A stretch of DNA of 64,000 bases from Roseococcus sp. SDR (lineage in GTDB: Bacteria; Pseudomonadota; Alphaproteobacteria; Acetobacterales; Acetobacteraceae), in contig NZ_JAHRCU010000014.1 in NCBI RefSeq assembly GCF_019083995.1, forward strand, positions 1 through 64,000, read 5' to 3'. Under the pieces are notes generated by a model, which saw only the letters and a program-made list of their open reading frames with translations, searched no databases and had not been told where the DNA came from. This document shows, one piece after another, positions 49,013-57,993 of the stretch (the first letter of the stretch is position 1; the number at the start of each line of letters is the position of its first letter). A program made the translations under genes and the position numbers.

Positions 49013-52000
49013 TGGGCCGGTTCAATCCCTCGGAGGGGGCGATCCGCCAGGGGCAGCTCACCCTCTTCGCCATGATCCTGCTGCTGCTGGCCGGGGCCTG
49101 GGCGTGGAACAAGCTGGGCCGCGCCGAGGACCCGGCGTTCACGGTGAAGGTGATGATCGTCTCCGCCGCCTGGCCGGGTGCGACCGCCGAGGAGATGCAG
49201 AACCAGGTGGCGGACCGGATCGAGGCGAAGCTCTCCGAGCTGCCCTGGCTCGATGTGCTGCAGACCTTCTCCCGCCCTGGCGTGTCCACCATCACGGTGA
49301 CGCTGCGCGACGACACGCCGCCCGCCGCCGTGCCCGGCCTCTGGTACCAGGTGCGCAAGCGCGTGGGCGACATGCGGCAGAACCTGCCCGCGGGCGTGCA
49401 GGGGCCTTTCTTCGACGACGAGTATTCCGACGTGTTCTCCGCCGTGCTCGCGCTGCGCGGTGCGGACAATGCCGAGCTGGTGCGCCAGGCCGAGCGCCTG
49501 CGCGACAGGCTGCGCCGCCTGCCCGGCATCGAGAAGGTGACGCTCTTCGGCGAGCAGCCGCAGCGCATCCAGGTCGAGATCAGCCACGCCCGGCTGGCGA
49601 CCTTGGGCATCACGCCGCAATCCGTGCTGGACGCACTCGCCCGGCACAATCCGGTCACACCCGCGGGCACGGTGGAGACCGGCAGCACGCGGGTGAACCT
49701 GCGCCTGCCCGAGGGGCTGGACGGCGTGGACAGCATCGCGGCGCTGCCGCTTTCGGCCGAGGGGCGCACCATCCGGCTGGGCGATGTGGCGCGCATCACG
49801 CGCGGCCTGGCGGACCCGCCGGAGCGCGCCATCCGGCATCTGGGCGAGCCGGCGGTGCTGATCGGCCTCACCAAGCAGCCGGGGCAGGATGTGCTGCGCC
49901 TGGGCGCCACGCTGAATGCGGAGCTGGCCCGCATCCGCACGGAATTGCCGCTCGGCCTGCATCTCGATGCGGTGACCGACCAGCCGCAGATCGTGCGCGA
50001 GAGCGTGGATGAGTTCCTGGTGAAGCTGGCGGCGGCCCTCGGCGTGGTGCTGCTCGTCTCCTTCCTCTCGCTGGGGTTTCGCGCGGGCATCATCGTGGCG
50101 CTGGCCGTGCCGCTCACGCTCAGCTTCGTGTTTCTCTTCATGGTCTGGCGCGGGACAGAGCTGGAGCGCATCTCGCTCGGCGCGCTGATCCTCGCCTTGG
50201 GCCTGCTGGTGGATGACGCGATTGTGGCGATCGAGGCCATGGCGGTGAAGCTGGAGCAGGGCTGGGAGCGCACACGGGCCGCGGGCTTCGCCTGGACCAG
50301 CACGGCGGGGCCGATGCTGACCGGCACGCTCGTCACCGTGGCGGGCTTCATCCCGGTGGGGTTCGCGGCTTCCACTTCGGGCGAATATGCGGGCGGCATC
50401 TTCTGGGTGGTGGGCGCCGCGCTGGTGGCGAGCTGGCTGGTCGCCGTCACCTTCACGCCCTGGCTCGGGGCCAAGTTGCTGAAGCCCGCGAAGCACAGCC
50501 ACGGGCATGATGCACATGACACGCGGATGTATCGCGCGCTGCGCCGCGCCGTCGAATGGTGCGTGGATCATCGCGTGACACTGCTGGTGGTGATGCTGGT
50601 GGTCATGGCCGGCGGCATGCTGGGCATGGCGAAGACGAAGAAGCAGTTCTTCCCGGCCTCGCAACGCCTCGAATTGCTGGTGGACATCAACCTCCGCCAG
50701 GGGGCGAGCTATGCCGCGACGGAGGAGGTGGCGAGGCGCATCGAGGCGGTGCTGCAGGGTGATTTCGACGTCTCGCATTTCACCACCTATCTGGGCGCCG
50801 GCGCACCGCGCTTCTTCCTGGCGCTGAACCCCGACCTGCCGAACGAGGCCTTCGCGAAGATCGTGATCGAAAGCCGCGACGTTCCGGCGCGCGAGGCGCT
50901 GCGCGAGCGGCTGATCGCGATGGAGGAGGCGGGCGCCTTCCCCGAGGCGCGGGTGCGCGTCTCACGCCTCGACTTCGGCCCGCCCGTGCCCTTTCCCGTG
51001 CAGTTCCGCCTCGTCGGACCCGATCCGATGGAGCTGCGGCGGCTCGCCGACCAGGCGGTGCCGCTGCTGCGGAGTGTCAACGGCACGCGCAATGTGCAGA
51101 CCGACTGGAGCGAGCTGGCCCCGGCCCTGCGCCTGGAACTCGACCGCGAGCGGATCGCGCAGATCGGGCTGTCGCCGCAGGCCGTCGCGACCTCCATGGG
51201 CACGCTGCTCTCGGGTGTCACCGCGACCACCATCCGCGAGGGCACGCGCGGCGTGGAGGTGCGGCTGCGCGCCGTGCCGGAGGAACGCGCCGCACTCGAC
51301 CGGCTGGGCGATCTCTCGCTCGCCACGCCGGGCGGGCCGGTGCCGCTGAGCCAGGTGGCGCGCCTCGTGCCGGTGATGGAGGAGCCCATCCTCTGGCGCC
51401 GCAACCGCGAGCCCTTCATCACGCTGCGCTCCGACATCCGGCCGGGGCTGCAGGCGCCGGATGTGACGGCGGCGGCGATGCCGGTGCTGGCGCCCTTCAT
51501 CGCCAGCCTGCCGCCCGGCTACCGGCTGGAGGTGGGCGGGGCGACGGAGCAGTCGGGCAAGGCCAATGCCAGCCTGTTTGCGCTGTTTCCGGTCATGGTC
51601 GCGGTGATGATGGCGCTGCTGATGCTGCAATTGCGGCATCTGGGGCGGATGGGGCTGGTGATGGCGACCGCCCCGCTCGGCATCCCTGGCGCGGCGGCGG
51701 CGCTGCTGCTGATGGATGCGCCCTTCGGCTTCGTGGCGCTGCTGGGCGTGATCGCGCTGGCGGGCATGATCATGCGCAACACGCTGATCCTGGTGGACCA
51801 GGTGCAGCAGGATCTGGAAGCGGGGATCGAGCTGCGGGAGGCGATCATCGGCAGCACGGTGCGCCGCGCGCGGCCGGTGATCCTGACCGCGCTGGCCGCC
51901 ATCCTCGCCTTCATCCCGCTCACGCAATCGGTCTTCTGGGGGCCGATGGCGATCGCGATGATCGGCGGGCTGAGTGTGGCCACCCTTGCCACGCTGCTGC

Positions 52001-52095
52001 TGGTGCCGGCGCTGCATGCCCTCGCCCTGCCCTGGCGGAAGCGGCCGGCCGCGACACCCGCGCCGCTGAAGCCCGAGCCGGTGCCCGCGGAATGA
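49012..52095 (+). CDS. RND family efflux transporter, inner-membrane pump
   Basis: The 1027-residue length and layout match AcrB-type pumps: a first helix at ~residues 17-35, a large periplasmic loop, and six helices in each half. TM4 holds the proton-relay aspartates in LGLLVDDAIVAIEAMAVKL. The second half repeats the pattern, ending with LVPALHALALPW. ATG at 49012 overlaps the adaptor stop by one base (TGATG); a GTG one codon earlier is possible. It should expel amphiphilic drugs, detergents or metabolites using the proton gradient. Confidence 0.92.
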   Translation: MGRFNPSEGAIRQGQLTLFAMILLLLAGAWAWNKLGRAEDPAFTVKVMIVSAAWPGATAEEMQNQVADRIEAKLSELPWLDVLQTFSRPGVSTITVTLRDDTPPAAVPGLWYQVRKRVGDMRQNLPAGVQGPFFDDEYSDVFSAVLALRGADNAELVRQAERLRDRLRRLPGIEKVTLFGEQPQRIQVEISHARLATLGITPQSVLDALARHNPVTPAGTVETGSTRVNLRLPEGLDGVDSIAALPLSAEGRTIRLGDVARITRGLADPPERAIRHLGEPAVLIGLTKQPGQDVLRLGATLNAELARIRTELPLGLHLDAVTDQPQIVRESVDEFLVKLAAALGVVLLVSFLSLGFRAGIIVALAVPLTLSFVFLFMVWRGTELERISLGALILALGLLVDDAIVAIEAMAVKLEQGWERTRAAGFAWTSTAGPMLTGTLVTVAGFIPVGFAASTSGEYAGGIFWVVGAALVASWLVAVTFTPWLGAKLLKPAKHSHGHDAHDTRMYRALRRAVEWCVDHRVTLLVVMLVVMAGGMLGMAKTKKQFFPASQRLELLVDINLRQGASYAATEEVARRIEAVLQGDFDVSHFTTYLGAGAPRFFLALNPDLPNEAFAKIVIESRDVPAREALRERLIAMEEAGAFPEARVRVSRLDFGPPVPFPVQFRLVGPDPMELRRLADQAVPLLRSVNGTRNVQTDWSELAPALRLELDRERIAQIGLSPQAVATSMGTLLSGVTATTIREGTRGVEVRLRAVPEERAALDRLGDLSLATPGGPVPLSQVARLVPVMEEPILWRRNREPFITLRSDIRPGLQAPDVTAAAMPVLAPFIASLPPGYRLEVGGATEQSGKANASLFALFPVMVAVMMALLMLQLRHLGRMGLVMATAPLGIPGAAAALLLMDAPFGFVALLGVIALAGMIMRNTLILVDQVQQDLEAGIELREAIIGSTVRRARPVILTALAAILAFIPLTQSVFWGPMAIAMIGGLSVATLATLLLVPALHALALPWRKRPAATPAPLKPEPVPAE

Positions 52096-52187
52096 GCGCG
52101 GCGGGCGTCCTTGCGCCGGGCGGCTGGTGGCCCATACTGCCGGCCATCGCCCGTCATCCGGCCCGCCTTCACGCTCCGGAGTTGAAC

Positions 52188-53042
52188 ATGATCCCGTCCA
52201 TCGCCATCCGCCCGCTGGAGGCCAGCTTCGGCGCGGAGCTCTCTGGCCTTCGCATCGCGGGCGACGTGGCGGAGGCCGATTTCCAGGCCTTCCTCGACGC
52301 CTTCCACCGCCACCACGTCCTGCTGATCCGCGACGTGCCGAACGACCCGGCCGCGCAGGTGGAATTCAGCCGGCGGATGGGGAAGCTGGAGCACCACGCC
52401 GCCGCCTCCGCCGTGCATCCGCAATTCCCGGAGGTGTTCTGCGTCGGGAACTACGCCGCCGATGGCATCACCGCCAATTTCGCGCGCGGCGTGGAGCAGT
52501 GGCACGCCGACAGCAGCTTCCGCGAGGTGCCCAGCGCCGCCTCGCTCTTCTACGGCGCCATCTGCCCGCCCGAGGGGGGCGAGACCTGGTTCCTCGACGC
52601 GGTCGCCGCCTATGAGACCCTGCCGGAGACGATGAAGGCGCGGATCGAGGGGCTGCGCGGCGTGCATTGCCTCTACACGCTGAGTGAGTGGAACCGCCGC
52701 CACACGCCGGGCCGTCCGCCGATGGACGAGGCGAAGCGCCGCGCCTTCCCGCCGGTGGCGCATCCGCTGGTGCGCACCCATCCGGTGAGCGGTGTGCAAT
52801 CGCTCTTTCTCTGCCCAGCCGTGATCAGCCACATCGAGGGGATGGGCGTGGAAGAAAGTGCCGCGCTGATCGAGGAATTGATGGATCACGCGACGCAGGA
52901 GCGCTTCGTCTATCGCCACCGCTGGCGTGAGGGCGATCTCGTGATCTGGGACAATCGCTGCACGCTGCACACGGCGAGCCTCTTTGACCACGAGAAATAT
53001 CTGCGGCTGATGTTCCGCACGACGGTGGCGGGCACCGCCTAG
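52188..53042 (+). CDS. TauD/TfdA family Fe(II)/2-oxoglutarate dioxygenase
   Basis: The 284-residue protein has the facial triad: HAD in EQWHADSSF (His and Asp) and the distal His in RCTLHTAS. The 2-oxoglutarate-binding arginine is in LRLMFRTTV near the C terminus. Opening IRPLEASFGAELSGL is typical of TauD-like enzymes. It hydroxylates a small acidic substrate such as taurine, an aryloxyacid or a sulfonate. ATG at 52188 gives a natural N terminus; the longer frame begins inside the RND gene. It ends in a palindromic intergenic element. Confidence 0.88.
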   Translation: MIPSIAIRPLEASFGAELSGLRIAGDVAEADFQAFLDAFHRHHVLLIRDVPNDPAAQVEFSRRMGKLEHHAAASAVHPQFPEVFCVGNYAADGITANFARGVEQWHADSSFREVPSAASLFYGAICPPEGGETWFLDAVAAYETLPETMKARIEGLRGVHCLYTLSEWNRRHTPGRPPMDEAKRRAFPPVAHPLVRTHPVSGVQSLFLCPAVISHIEGMGVEESAALIEELMDHATQERFVYRHRWREGDLVIWDNRCTLHTASLFDHEKYLRLMFRTTVAGTA

Positions 53043-53145
53043 AGCAGATCGCGTTCAGATGGAAACATCTGAACGCGTGAAGATGCTCTGAAAACAACAG
53101 CCTAGAGCCTGCGAAGTGAGCGCAAGCGAACGCAGCATGCTCTAG
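53041..53145. repeat. Double hairpin between convergent dioxygenase and RMD1 genes
   Basis: First hairpin: CGCGTTCAGATG (53050-53061), GAAA loop, CATCTGAACGCG (53066-53077), wrapped by AGAGCA/TGCTCT (53041-53046 and 53084-53089). Second: CTAGAGC (53102-53108) with GCTCTAG (53139-53145), enclosing an inner CTGCG/CGCAG stem. Both gene stop codons fall in the arms. It resembles palindromic mosaic elements of alphaproteobacteria and may end both transcripts. Confidence 0.8.
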
Positions 53146-53921
53146 CGCACGACCAGCTCGTAGAGCCCGGCCACCACCTGGATGAAGATGAAGGCCGCGA
53201 CGGCGATCTCCAGCAGCAGGGAGCGCTGGCCCTGGATGAGCGAGAGCAGCGTCTGCATGATCTCGCCCACCATCACCAGCTTGCGCTCCAGCGCCTCGCA
53301 GCGCTCGGGCAGCTCGAACTCGTCGCTCAGGCGCTGGTGCAGGCGCTCCAGCTCCGGATGCTCCCAGAGGAGATCGGGCTTGTCGGCGGCCTGGATGCGG
53401 GCATTGGCGCGGCCGCGCGCCGAGAGTGCCGCGCCGATCGCGCGCATCAGCCCGCGCGAGAGGAAACCCAGCCGCCCCACCTCGCGCAGGCGGGTCACCA
53501 CCGGCTCCATCCCGTCCAGCGTGCGGGCCAGGGCCATTTCCTGATGGCTGAGGGCGGCGCTCTTCGCCAGCGCATCGGCCAGCAAACCAAGGCGCGGCAG
53601 GCCGAGATCCATGAGGCGGATCTCGCCCGTCTCGCTCACCTCATCCCGCTCGGCGCCGCCTGAGACCTGCGCCGTCTCGCTCACCGGCAGGGCCAGCGGA
53701 TTGATGACGCGGCCGTCGAGCCGGGCGAGCAGCGCCGCCTGCTCGGCCTCCGTCGCGTCGAAGGTGACCAGCGCGCCCCAGCGGAAGGCGAAGGCCGGAT
53801 GGGCGGCGCCGGTGAGGATGACCGGGTCCGCCCCGCCGCCCGCGCCACGGGAAAGGCCGCGCAGCTCCAGCCGCTCGCCCAGCAGCAGGGCGGTGGCGGT
53901 GAGGGGCGGCGTGGGGCTCAG
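53142..53921 (-). CDS. RMD1/DUF155 family membrane protein, probable CTG start
   Basis: The frame from CTG at 53921 encodes 259 residues. The opening SPTPPLTATALLLGERLELR and FAFRWGALVTFD match the N-terminal half of RMD1/DUF155 proteins. The rest is LWEHPELERLHQRLSDEFEL, helices around QTLLSLIQGQRSLL, and one C-terminal membrane helix (EIAVAAFIFIQVVAGLYELV). No ATG, GTG or TTG exists before the GTG at 53684, which would delete 79 conserved residues. CTG overlaps the rhodanese stop as CTGA, mirroring ATGA overlaps elsewhere. Yeast Rmd1 is related to mitochondrial and meiotic functions; the bacterial role is unknown. Confidence 0.78.
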   Translation of the reverse strand: MSPTPPLTATALLLGERLELRGLSRGAGGGADPVILTGAAHPAFAFRWGALVTFDATEAEQAALLARLDGRVINPLALPVSETAQVSGGAERDEVSETGEIRLMDLGLPRLGLLADALAKSAALSHQEMALARTLDGMEPVVTRLREVGRLGFLSRGLMRAIGAALSARGRANARIQAADKPDLLWEHPELERLHQRLSDEFELPERCEALERKLVMVGEIMQTLLSLIQGQRSLLLEIAVAAFIFIQVVAGLYELVVR

Positions 53922-54334
53922 CGCTGCCGCCAGGGCAGCTTGTCGGCCTTCCAGCCGGCGACGGTGCCGCGATGCCCCTCATGGTCGACCGGGCCCTCGA
54001 AGCCATCGGCCACGTTATAGGCATGCGGAAAGCCGGCCTGCTGGGCGGCCTGGCCGGCGGCGAGGCTGCGCGCGCCGGAGCGGCAGATGTAGAAGACGTG
54101 GCTTTCCGCCGTGACGCCGGCCTTGCGCAGATGCTCCACGAAATGGCCGTTCACCTGCATCCCCGGGAAGACCTGCCAGGGGATGAGCACCACCTGCTTG
54201 CCGAGGGGCGAGAGGTCCGGCACGCCCACGAAATTCCACTCGGCATCGGTGCGGACATCCACCAGCACGGCGTTGGGGTCGTTTTCCAGCGCGGCCCAGG
54301 TGTCGGTGGGCGAGATGTCGGGCACTCCGGTCAT
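53918..54334 (-). CDS. Rhodanese-like sulfurtransferase
   Basis: The 138-residue protein is a single rhodanese domain. The catalytic loop CRSGARS carries the active cysteine (~residue 84) and the VDVRTDAEWNFVGVP segment precedes it. It transfers sulfane sulfur to a thiol acceptor such as cyanide or glutathione. ATG at 54334 has no strong Shine-Dalgarno. Its stop overlaps the RMD1 start. No signal peptide is visible, so it is probably cytoplasmic. The physiological donor is unknown. Confidence 0.9.
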   Translation of the reverse strand: MTGVPDISPTDTWAALENDPNAVLVDVRTDAEWNFVGVPDLSPLGKQVVLIPWQVFPGMQVNGHFVEHLRKAGVTAESHVFYICRSGARSLAAGQAAQQAGFPHAYNVADGFEGPVDHEGHRGTVAGWKADKLPWRQR

Positions 54335-54453
54335 GCGATTCTCCTCAGGCTTGGCATGAGAATGGGGAGTCGGGCGTGCGGCAGCAATGAGGGGTGTGCA
54401 GGCTCTGGCATGCCCTGCTAGAGGGGCAGCCTGGACTTCCAGGGGAAAACGCC

Positions 54454-55476
54454 ATGACGCCGCGCCGCCATCTGCTCCTCGCCACGGGCCTCGCCGCCCC
54501 CTTGGCCGCCCCCGGGGTGCTGCGCGCCCAGCCGGCCCCCCGCCTGCGCCTCACGCTGGACTGGGCCTTCCAATCGCCCAATGCCTTCGCCCTGGTGGCG
54601 CGCGAGCGTGGCTATTTCCGCGAGGCCGGCATCGATGTGCAGATCGATCGCGGGCAGGGCTCGGGCGGCGTGCCGCCCGCACTGGCCGCCGGCAGCCACG
54701 ATATGGGCTATGCCGACATCAACCCCGCCATCCGCTTCCTGGCGCAGAACCCCGAGAGCGGGCTGATCTGCGTGGCCGTGCTGCATGACCGCGCGCCGCT
54801 CTGCGTCATCACCCGCGCCGATGGGCCGATCCGCACGCCGAAGGATCTGGAGGGGCGGCGGCTGGCCGCGCCCGATTTCGACGCGGGCCGCCAGCTCTTT
54901 CCGGCCTTCGCCCAGGCCGCCGGGGTGGATGCGAGCCGCGTCACCTTCCTCTCGGTGGCGCCGGCGCTGCGCGAGCCCATGCTGGTCCGGCGCGAGGCGG
55001 ATGGGGTGACGGGCTTCGTCACCACCTCGGCGCTGGCGCTGAAGGGCATCGGCCTGCCCATCCCGCAGCAGCGGATCATGATGTATTACGACCACGGGCT
55101 GAACCTCTATGGCGGCGCGCTGCTGACGACCCGCGCCTATGCCGAGCGCAACCCGGCCGTGGTGCGCGGCGCCGTCGCCGCGCTCATCCGCGGCTTCCGC
55201 GACACGCTGAGCAACCCCGCGGGCATGATCCAGGTGCTGCGCCAGGTGGAGCCGCTGACCGATGCGGCCCTCGAGATGGAGCGGCACCAGTTGAACGTCG
55301 AGCGCGTGATCATGACCGACAATGTCCGCGCCAATGGGCTCTCGGCGGTGGACATGTCCCGCATGCAGACGGGCATCACGGCGGTCGAGGGCGCCTTCAA
55401 CCTGACGCCGCGCGTGGAGGCGGCGCAGTTCTACCTGCCGGACTTCCTGCCGCCGGCGGAACAACGCCGCATCTGA
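54454..55476 (+). CDS. ABC transporter substrate-binding protein, NMT1/THI5-like
   Basis: The 340-residue precursor has a Tat- or Sec-type leader (PRRHLLLATGLAAPLAAPG, cleavage near LRAQ). The mature part LRLTLDWAFQSPNAFALVA, GIDVQIDRGQGSGG and HDMGYADINPAIRFLAQNP match NMT1/THI5-type binding proteins for pyrimidine precursors, sulfonates or nitrate. A hairpin separates it from the ATPase gene 142 bases downstream. The transport cargo is unknown; gene order (binding protein, ATPase, permease, decarboxylase-like enzyme) suggests an aromatic or malonate-type acid. Confidence 0.85.
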   Translation: MTPRRHLLLATGLAAPLAAPGVLRAQPAPRLRLTLDWAFQSPNAFALVARERGYFREAGIDVQIDRGQGSGGVPPALAAGSHDMGYADINPAIRFLAQNPESGLICVAVLHDRAPLCVITRADGPIRTPKDLEGRRLAAPDFDAGRQLFPAFAQAAGVDASRVTFLSVAPALREPMLVRREADGVTGFVTTSALALKGIGLPIPQQRIMMYYDHGLNLYGGALLTTRAYAERNPAVVRGAVAALIRGFRDTLSNPAGMIQVLRQVEPLTDAALEMERHQLNVERVIMTDNVRANGLSAVDMSRMQTGITAVEGAFNLTPRVEAAQFYLPDFLPPAEQRRI

Positions 55477-55484
55477 ATGCTTCC

Positions 55485-55511
55485 CGGGCGGTGGCAGCAC
55501 GCCGCCGCCCG
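55485..55511 (+). other. Intercistronic hairpin after the ABC binding-protein gene
   Basis: An 11-base stem (CGGGCGGTGGC at 55485-55495 with GCCGCCGCCCG at 55501-55511, one G-T wobble) closes a 5-base loop. It lies 8 bases after the stop codon and has no T run. Position matches the hairpin after dctP and would favour binding-protein mRNA. Confidence 0.7.
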
Positions 55512-55618
55512 ATTCCGAGGCATGCCGGGTGCGGCGGACGCATCGCCGCACATGCATGCGGTGGGAAGCGCCGCCCCGTGCTGCTAGCTGAAGATGCCAG
55601 GACAGCCCGGAGGCCCGC

Positions 55619-56419
55619 ATGACCCGCCCCTTCGTCGAGATCGATCGCGTCGCCATGCGCTATGGCGGGGTCGAGGGCACGCTCGCCCTGCAGGATTGCA
55701 GCCTGAACGTGGAGAAGGGGGAGTTCATCGCCGTCGTCGGCCCCTCGGGCTGCGGGAAATCCACGCTGATGCGCCTCGTCTCCGGCCTCTGGCCCGCCAC
55801 GGATGGCAATGTGGTGGTGGCCGGCGAGGAGGTGGACCGGCCGCTCAGCCTCGTCGGCATGGCCTTCCAGAACCCGACGCTGCTGCCCTGGCGGACCATC
55901 CTCGACAACGTGATGCTGCCGCTGGAGGTGGTGCCGGAGCACCGCAAGCGCCTGCGGGCCGAGCGCCCCAAATACGAGCAGAAGGCGCTGGACCTGCTGA
56001 AGCTGGTGGGCCTGGAAGGCTTCGGCGCGAAATACCCGTATCAGCTCTCGGGCGGCATGCAGCAGCGCACCAGCCTCTGCCGCGCGCTGATCCATGAACC
56101 GCCCCTGCTGATGCTGGACGAGCCCTTCTCGGCGCTCGACGTCTTCACGCGCGAGGATCTGTGGGAGGTGCTGCAGCAGGTCTGGATGGCGCGCAAACCC
56201 ACCGTGGTGCTGGTGACGCATGATCTGCGCGAGGCCTGCTACCTGGCCGACCGCGTGCTGGTGATGTCGGCCCGTCCCGGTCGGATCATCGCCGAACGCA
56301 CCGTGCCCTTCGCCCGGCCGCGCAGCCAGGAGACCATGGTGGAACCGGAATTCACGAAGCTGGTGGCCGAATTGCGCGGCTTCATCGCGCTGGCCCGCAA
56401 GGGCGAGGAGGTCACCTGA
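55619..56419 (+). CDS. ABC transporter ATP-binding protein (nitrate/sulfonate/taurine type)
   Basis: The 266-residue ATPase has Walker A GPSGCGKST (~residue 42), Q-loop AFQNPTLLPWRTI, signature LSGGMQQR, Walker B LLMLDEPFSALD and H-loop VTHDLREA. It energises uptake with the adjacent permease and binding protein. The family is SsuB/TauB/NrtD-like, agreeing with the NMT1-like binding protein. Its stop overlaps the permease start as TGATG. Confidence 0.95.
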   Translation: MTRPFVEIDRVAMRYGGVEGTLALQDCSLNVEKGEFIAVVGPSGCGKSTLMRLVSGLWPATDGNVVVAGEEVDRPLSLVGMAFQNPTLLPWRTILDNVMLPLEVVPEHRKRLRAERPKYEQKALDLLKLVGLEGFGAKYPYQLSGGMQQRTSLCRALIHEPPLLMLDEPFSALDVFTREDLWEVLQQVWMARKPTVVLVTHDLREACYLADRVLVMSARPGRIIAERTVPFARPRSQETMVEPEFTKLVAELRGFIALARKGEEVT

Positions 56420-57252
56420 TGGCGAGCAAGGCGCAATCCCGCATCGAGGCGCTGGCCGCCTCGGCCCGCCGTCGCCGGCGCCTGCAGGCCTGGCTGCCCT
56501 GGCTGGTGATCGCGGGCACCTTCATCCTCTGGGAGCTGGCGACGGACCTGTTTGGCATCTCCACCTTCATCCTGCCGGCGCCGAGCGACGTCTTCGCCGC
56601 CGCCGTGAAATGGTGGAAGCCCTTGCTGGATGACAGCCTGCACACGCTGATCTCGACGCTGGCGGGCTTCGGCCTCGCGGTGGTGGCGGGGCTGCTGCTG
56701 GGGGTGGCGATCGGTTCCTCCACGCTGGTCTACAAGGGGCTCTACCCCCTGCTCATCGCCTTCAACTCCATCCCCAAGGTGGCGGTGGTGCCGGTGCTCA
56801 TCATCTGGTTCGGCATCGGCGTCTGGCCCGCGATCATCACGGCCTTCCTGATCAGCTTCTTCCCCATCGTCGTGAATGTCGCGACGGGCATCGCGACGGT
56901 GGAGCCGGAATTGCGGGACGTGCTGCGCGCCTTGGGGGCCAAGCCGTCGGACATCATCCGCAAGGTCGGCCTGCCGCGGGCCATGCCCTATTTCTTCGCC
57001 TCGCTGAAGATCGCGATCACGGTGGCCTTCGTGGGCTCGATCATCGCGGAAAGTGTCGCGCCCAATGCAGGCATCGGGCGGCTGATGATGGTGGCCTCCT
57101 CGCGCTTCGACGTGCCCCTGGTGTTCGCGGGCCTGATCGTGACGGGGATGATGGGCATCATGCTCTACTGGATCGCGGAATTCATCGAGCGGCGGACGAC
57201 CGGCTGGGCGACGCGCGGGCAGGACGCGCAGAACTTCACGCCCGGTGGTTGA
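56419..57252 (+). CDS. ABC transporter permease (BPD_transp_1 / SsuC type)
   Basis: The 277-residue permease has six helices. After a basic N terminus comes WLVIAGTFILWELATDLFGI and then LISTLAGFGLAVVAGLLLGV. The EAA coupling segment reads ELRDVLRALGAKPSDIIRKV (~residue 155). It contacts the ATPase through the EAA loop. ATG overlaps the ATPase stop. The operon continues with the AMDase-like gene 30 bases downstream. Confidence 0.92.
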   Translation: MASKAQSRIEALAASARRRRRLQAWLPWLVIAGTFILWELATDLFGISTFILPAPSDVFAAAVKWWKPLLDDSLHTLISTLAGFGLAVVAGLLLGVAIGSSTLVYKGLYPLLIAFNSIPKVAVVPVLIIWFGIGVWPAIITAFLISFFPIVVNVATGIATVEPELRDVLRALGAKPSDIIRKVGLPRAMPYFFASLKIAITVAFVGSIIAESVAPNAGIGRLMMVASSRFDVPLVFAGLIVTGMMGIMLYWIAEFIERRTTGWATRGQDAQNFTPGG

Positions 57253-57282
57253 GAGCGGGCGGGTGACAGGTTAACGGGGCGC

Positions 57283-57993
57283 ATGCGCCTCGGCTTCCTC
57301 ACCCCCTCCTCCAACACCGTGCTCGAGCCGGCCATGGCCTGGCTGCTGCGGGACAGCCCGGGGATCACCGCGCATTTCGCACGCTTCCGGGTGCTGGCCA
57401 TCAATCTCGGCCAGGCGGCGAACCAGCAATTCGACCCGGCGCCGGTGCTGGCGGCGGCGGAGATGCTGGCGGATGCGAAGGTGGATTCCATCTGCTGGGC
57501 CGGCACCTCGGGCTCCTGGCTCGGCTTCGCGCAGGATGAGGCGCTCTGTGCCGCCATCACGGCGCGCACCGGCATTCCCGCGACGACGGCGACGCTGGCG
57601 CTCAGGGATGCGCTGCGTCTGGCGGGGATGACGAAGCTGGCGCTGGTGACACCCTATCTGGCCGATGTGCAGGCGGCGATCCTGGCCAATCTGGCGCGCG
57701 AGGGCTTCACCGTGACGGCGGAGCGGCACCTGGAAGATCCGGGCAATTACAGCTTCGCCCTGCACGACGCGGAGAAGGTCGGCGCGCTGATGGAAGCCGC
57801 CGTGGCCGAGGCGCCGACCCAGGCGGTGGCCATCCATTGCACGAATTTCCGTGGCCTGCCGGCGGCGCGGGAGATCGAGCAACGCCATGGCGTGATGGTT
57901 GTGGATTCGATCGCAGCCTCGCTCTGGGGCGGCATCCGCGCGGCGGGCGGAGCGCAACCGAGCCGCGAGGATCGGCTGTTTCGACTCGCATAA
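57283..57993 (+). CDS. Maleate isomerase/arylmalonate decarboxylase-family protein
   Basis: The 236-residue protein belongs to the Asp/Glu racemase superfamily, Mal_cis/AMDase branch: opening MRLGFLTPSSNTVLEPAM, GTSGSWLGF, TTATLALRDALRLAGMTKL and IHCTNFRGLPAAREIE. A cysteine is present in the second half (HCTNFRG) but the first-half site reads AGTSGSW without cysteine, the pattern seen in the decarboxylase AMDase rather than in two-cysteine racemases or maleate isomerase. As the last gene in the ABC operon, it probably processes the imported acid. Confidence 0.78.
   Translation: MRLGFLTPSSNTVLEPAMAWLLRDSPGITAHFARFRVLAINLGQAANQQFDPAPVLAAAEMLADAKVDSICWAGTSGSWLGFAQDEALCAAITARTGIPATTATLALRDALRLAGMTKLALVTPYLADVQAAILANLAREGFTVTAERHLEDPGNYSFALHDAEKVGALMEAAVAEAPTQAVAIHCTNFRGLPAAREIEQRHGVMVVDSIAASLWGGIRAAGGAQPSREDRLFRLA

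Noticed and set aside
48676-50778. 700-codon minus-strand frame opposite the RND pump
   Set aside because: It is an antisense low-complexity frame without motifs; the pump has intact helices and proton-relay residues.
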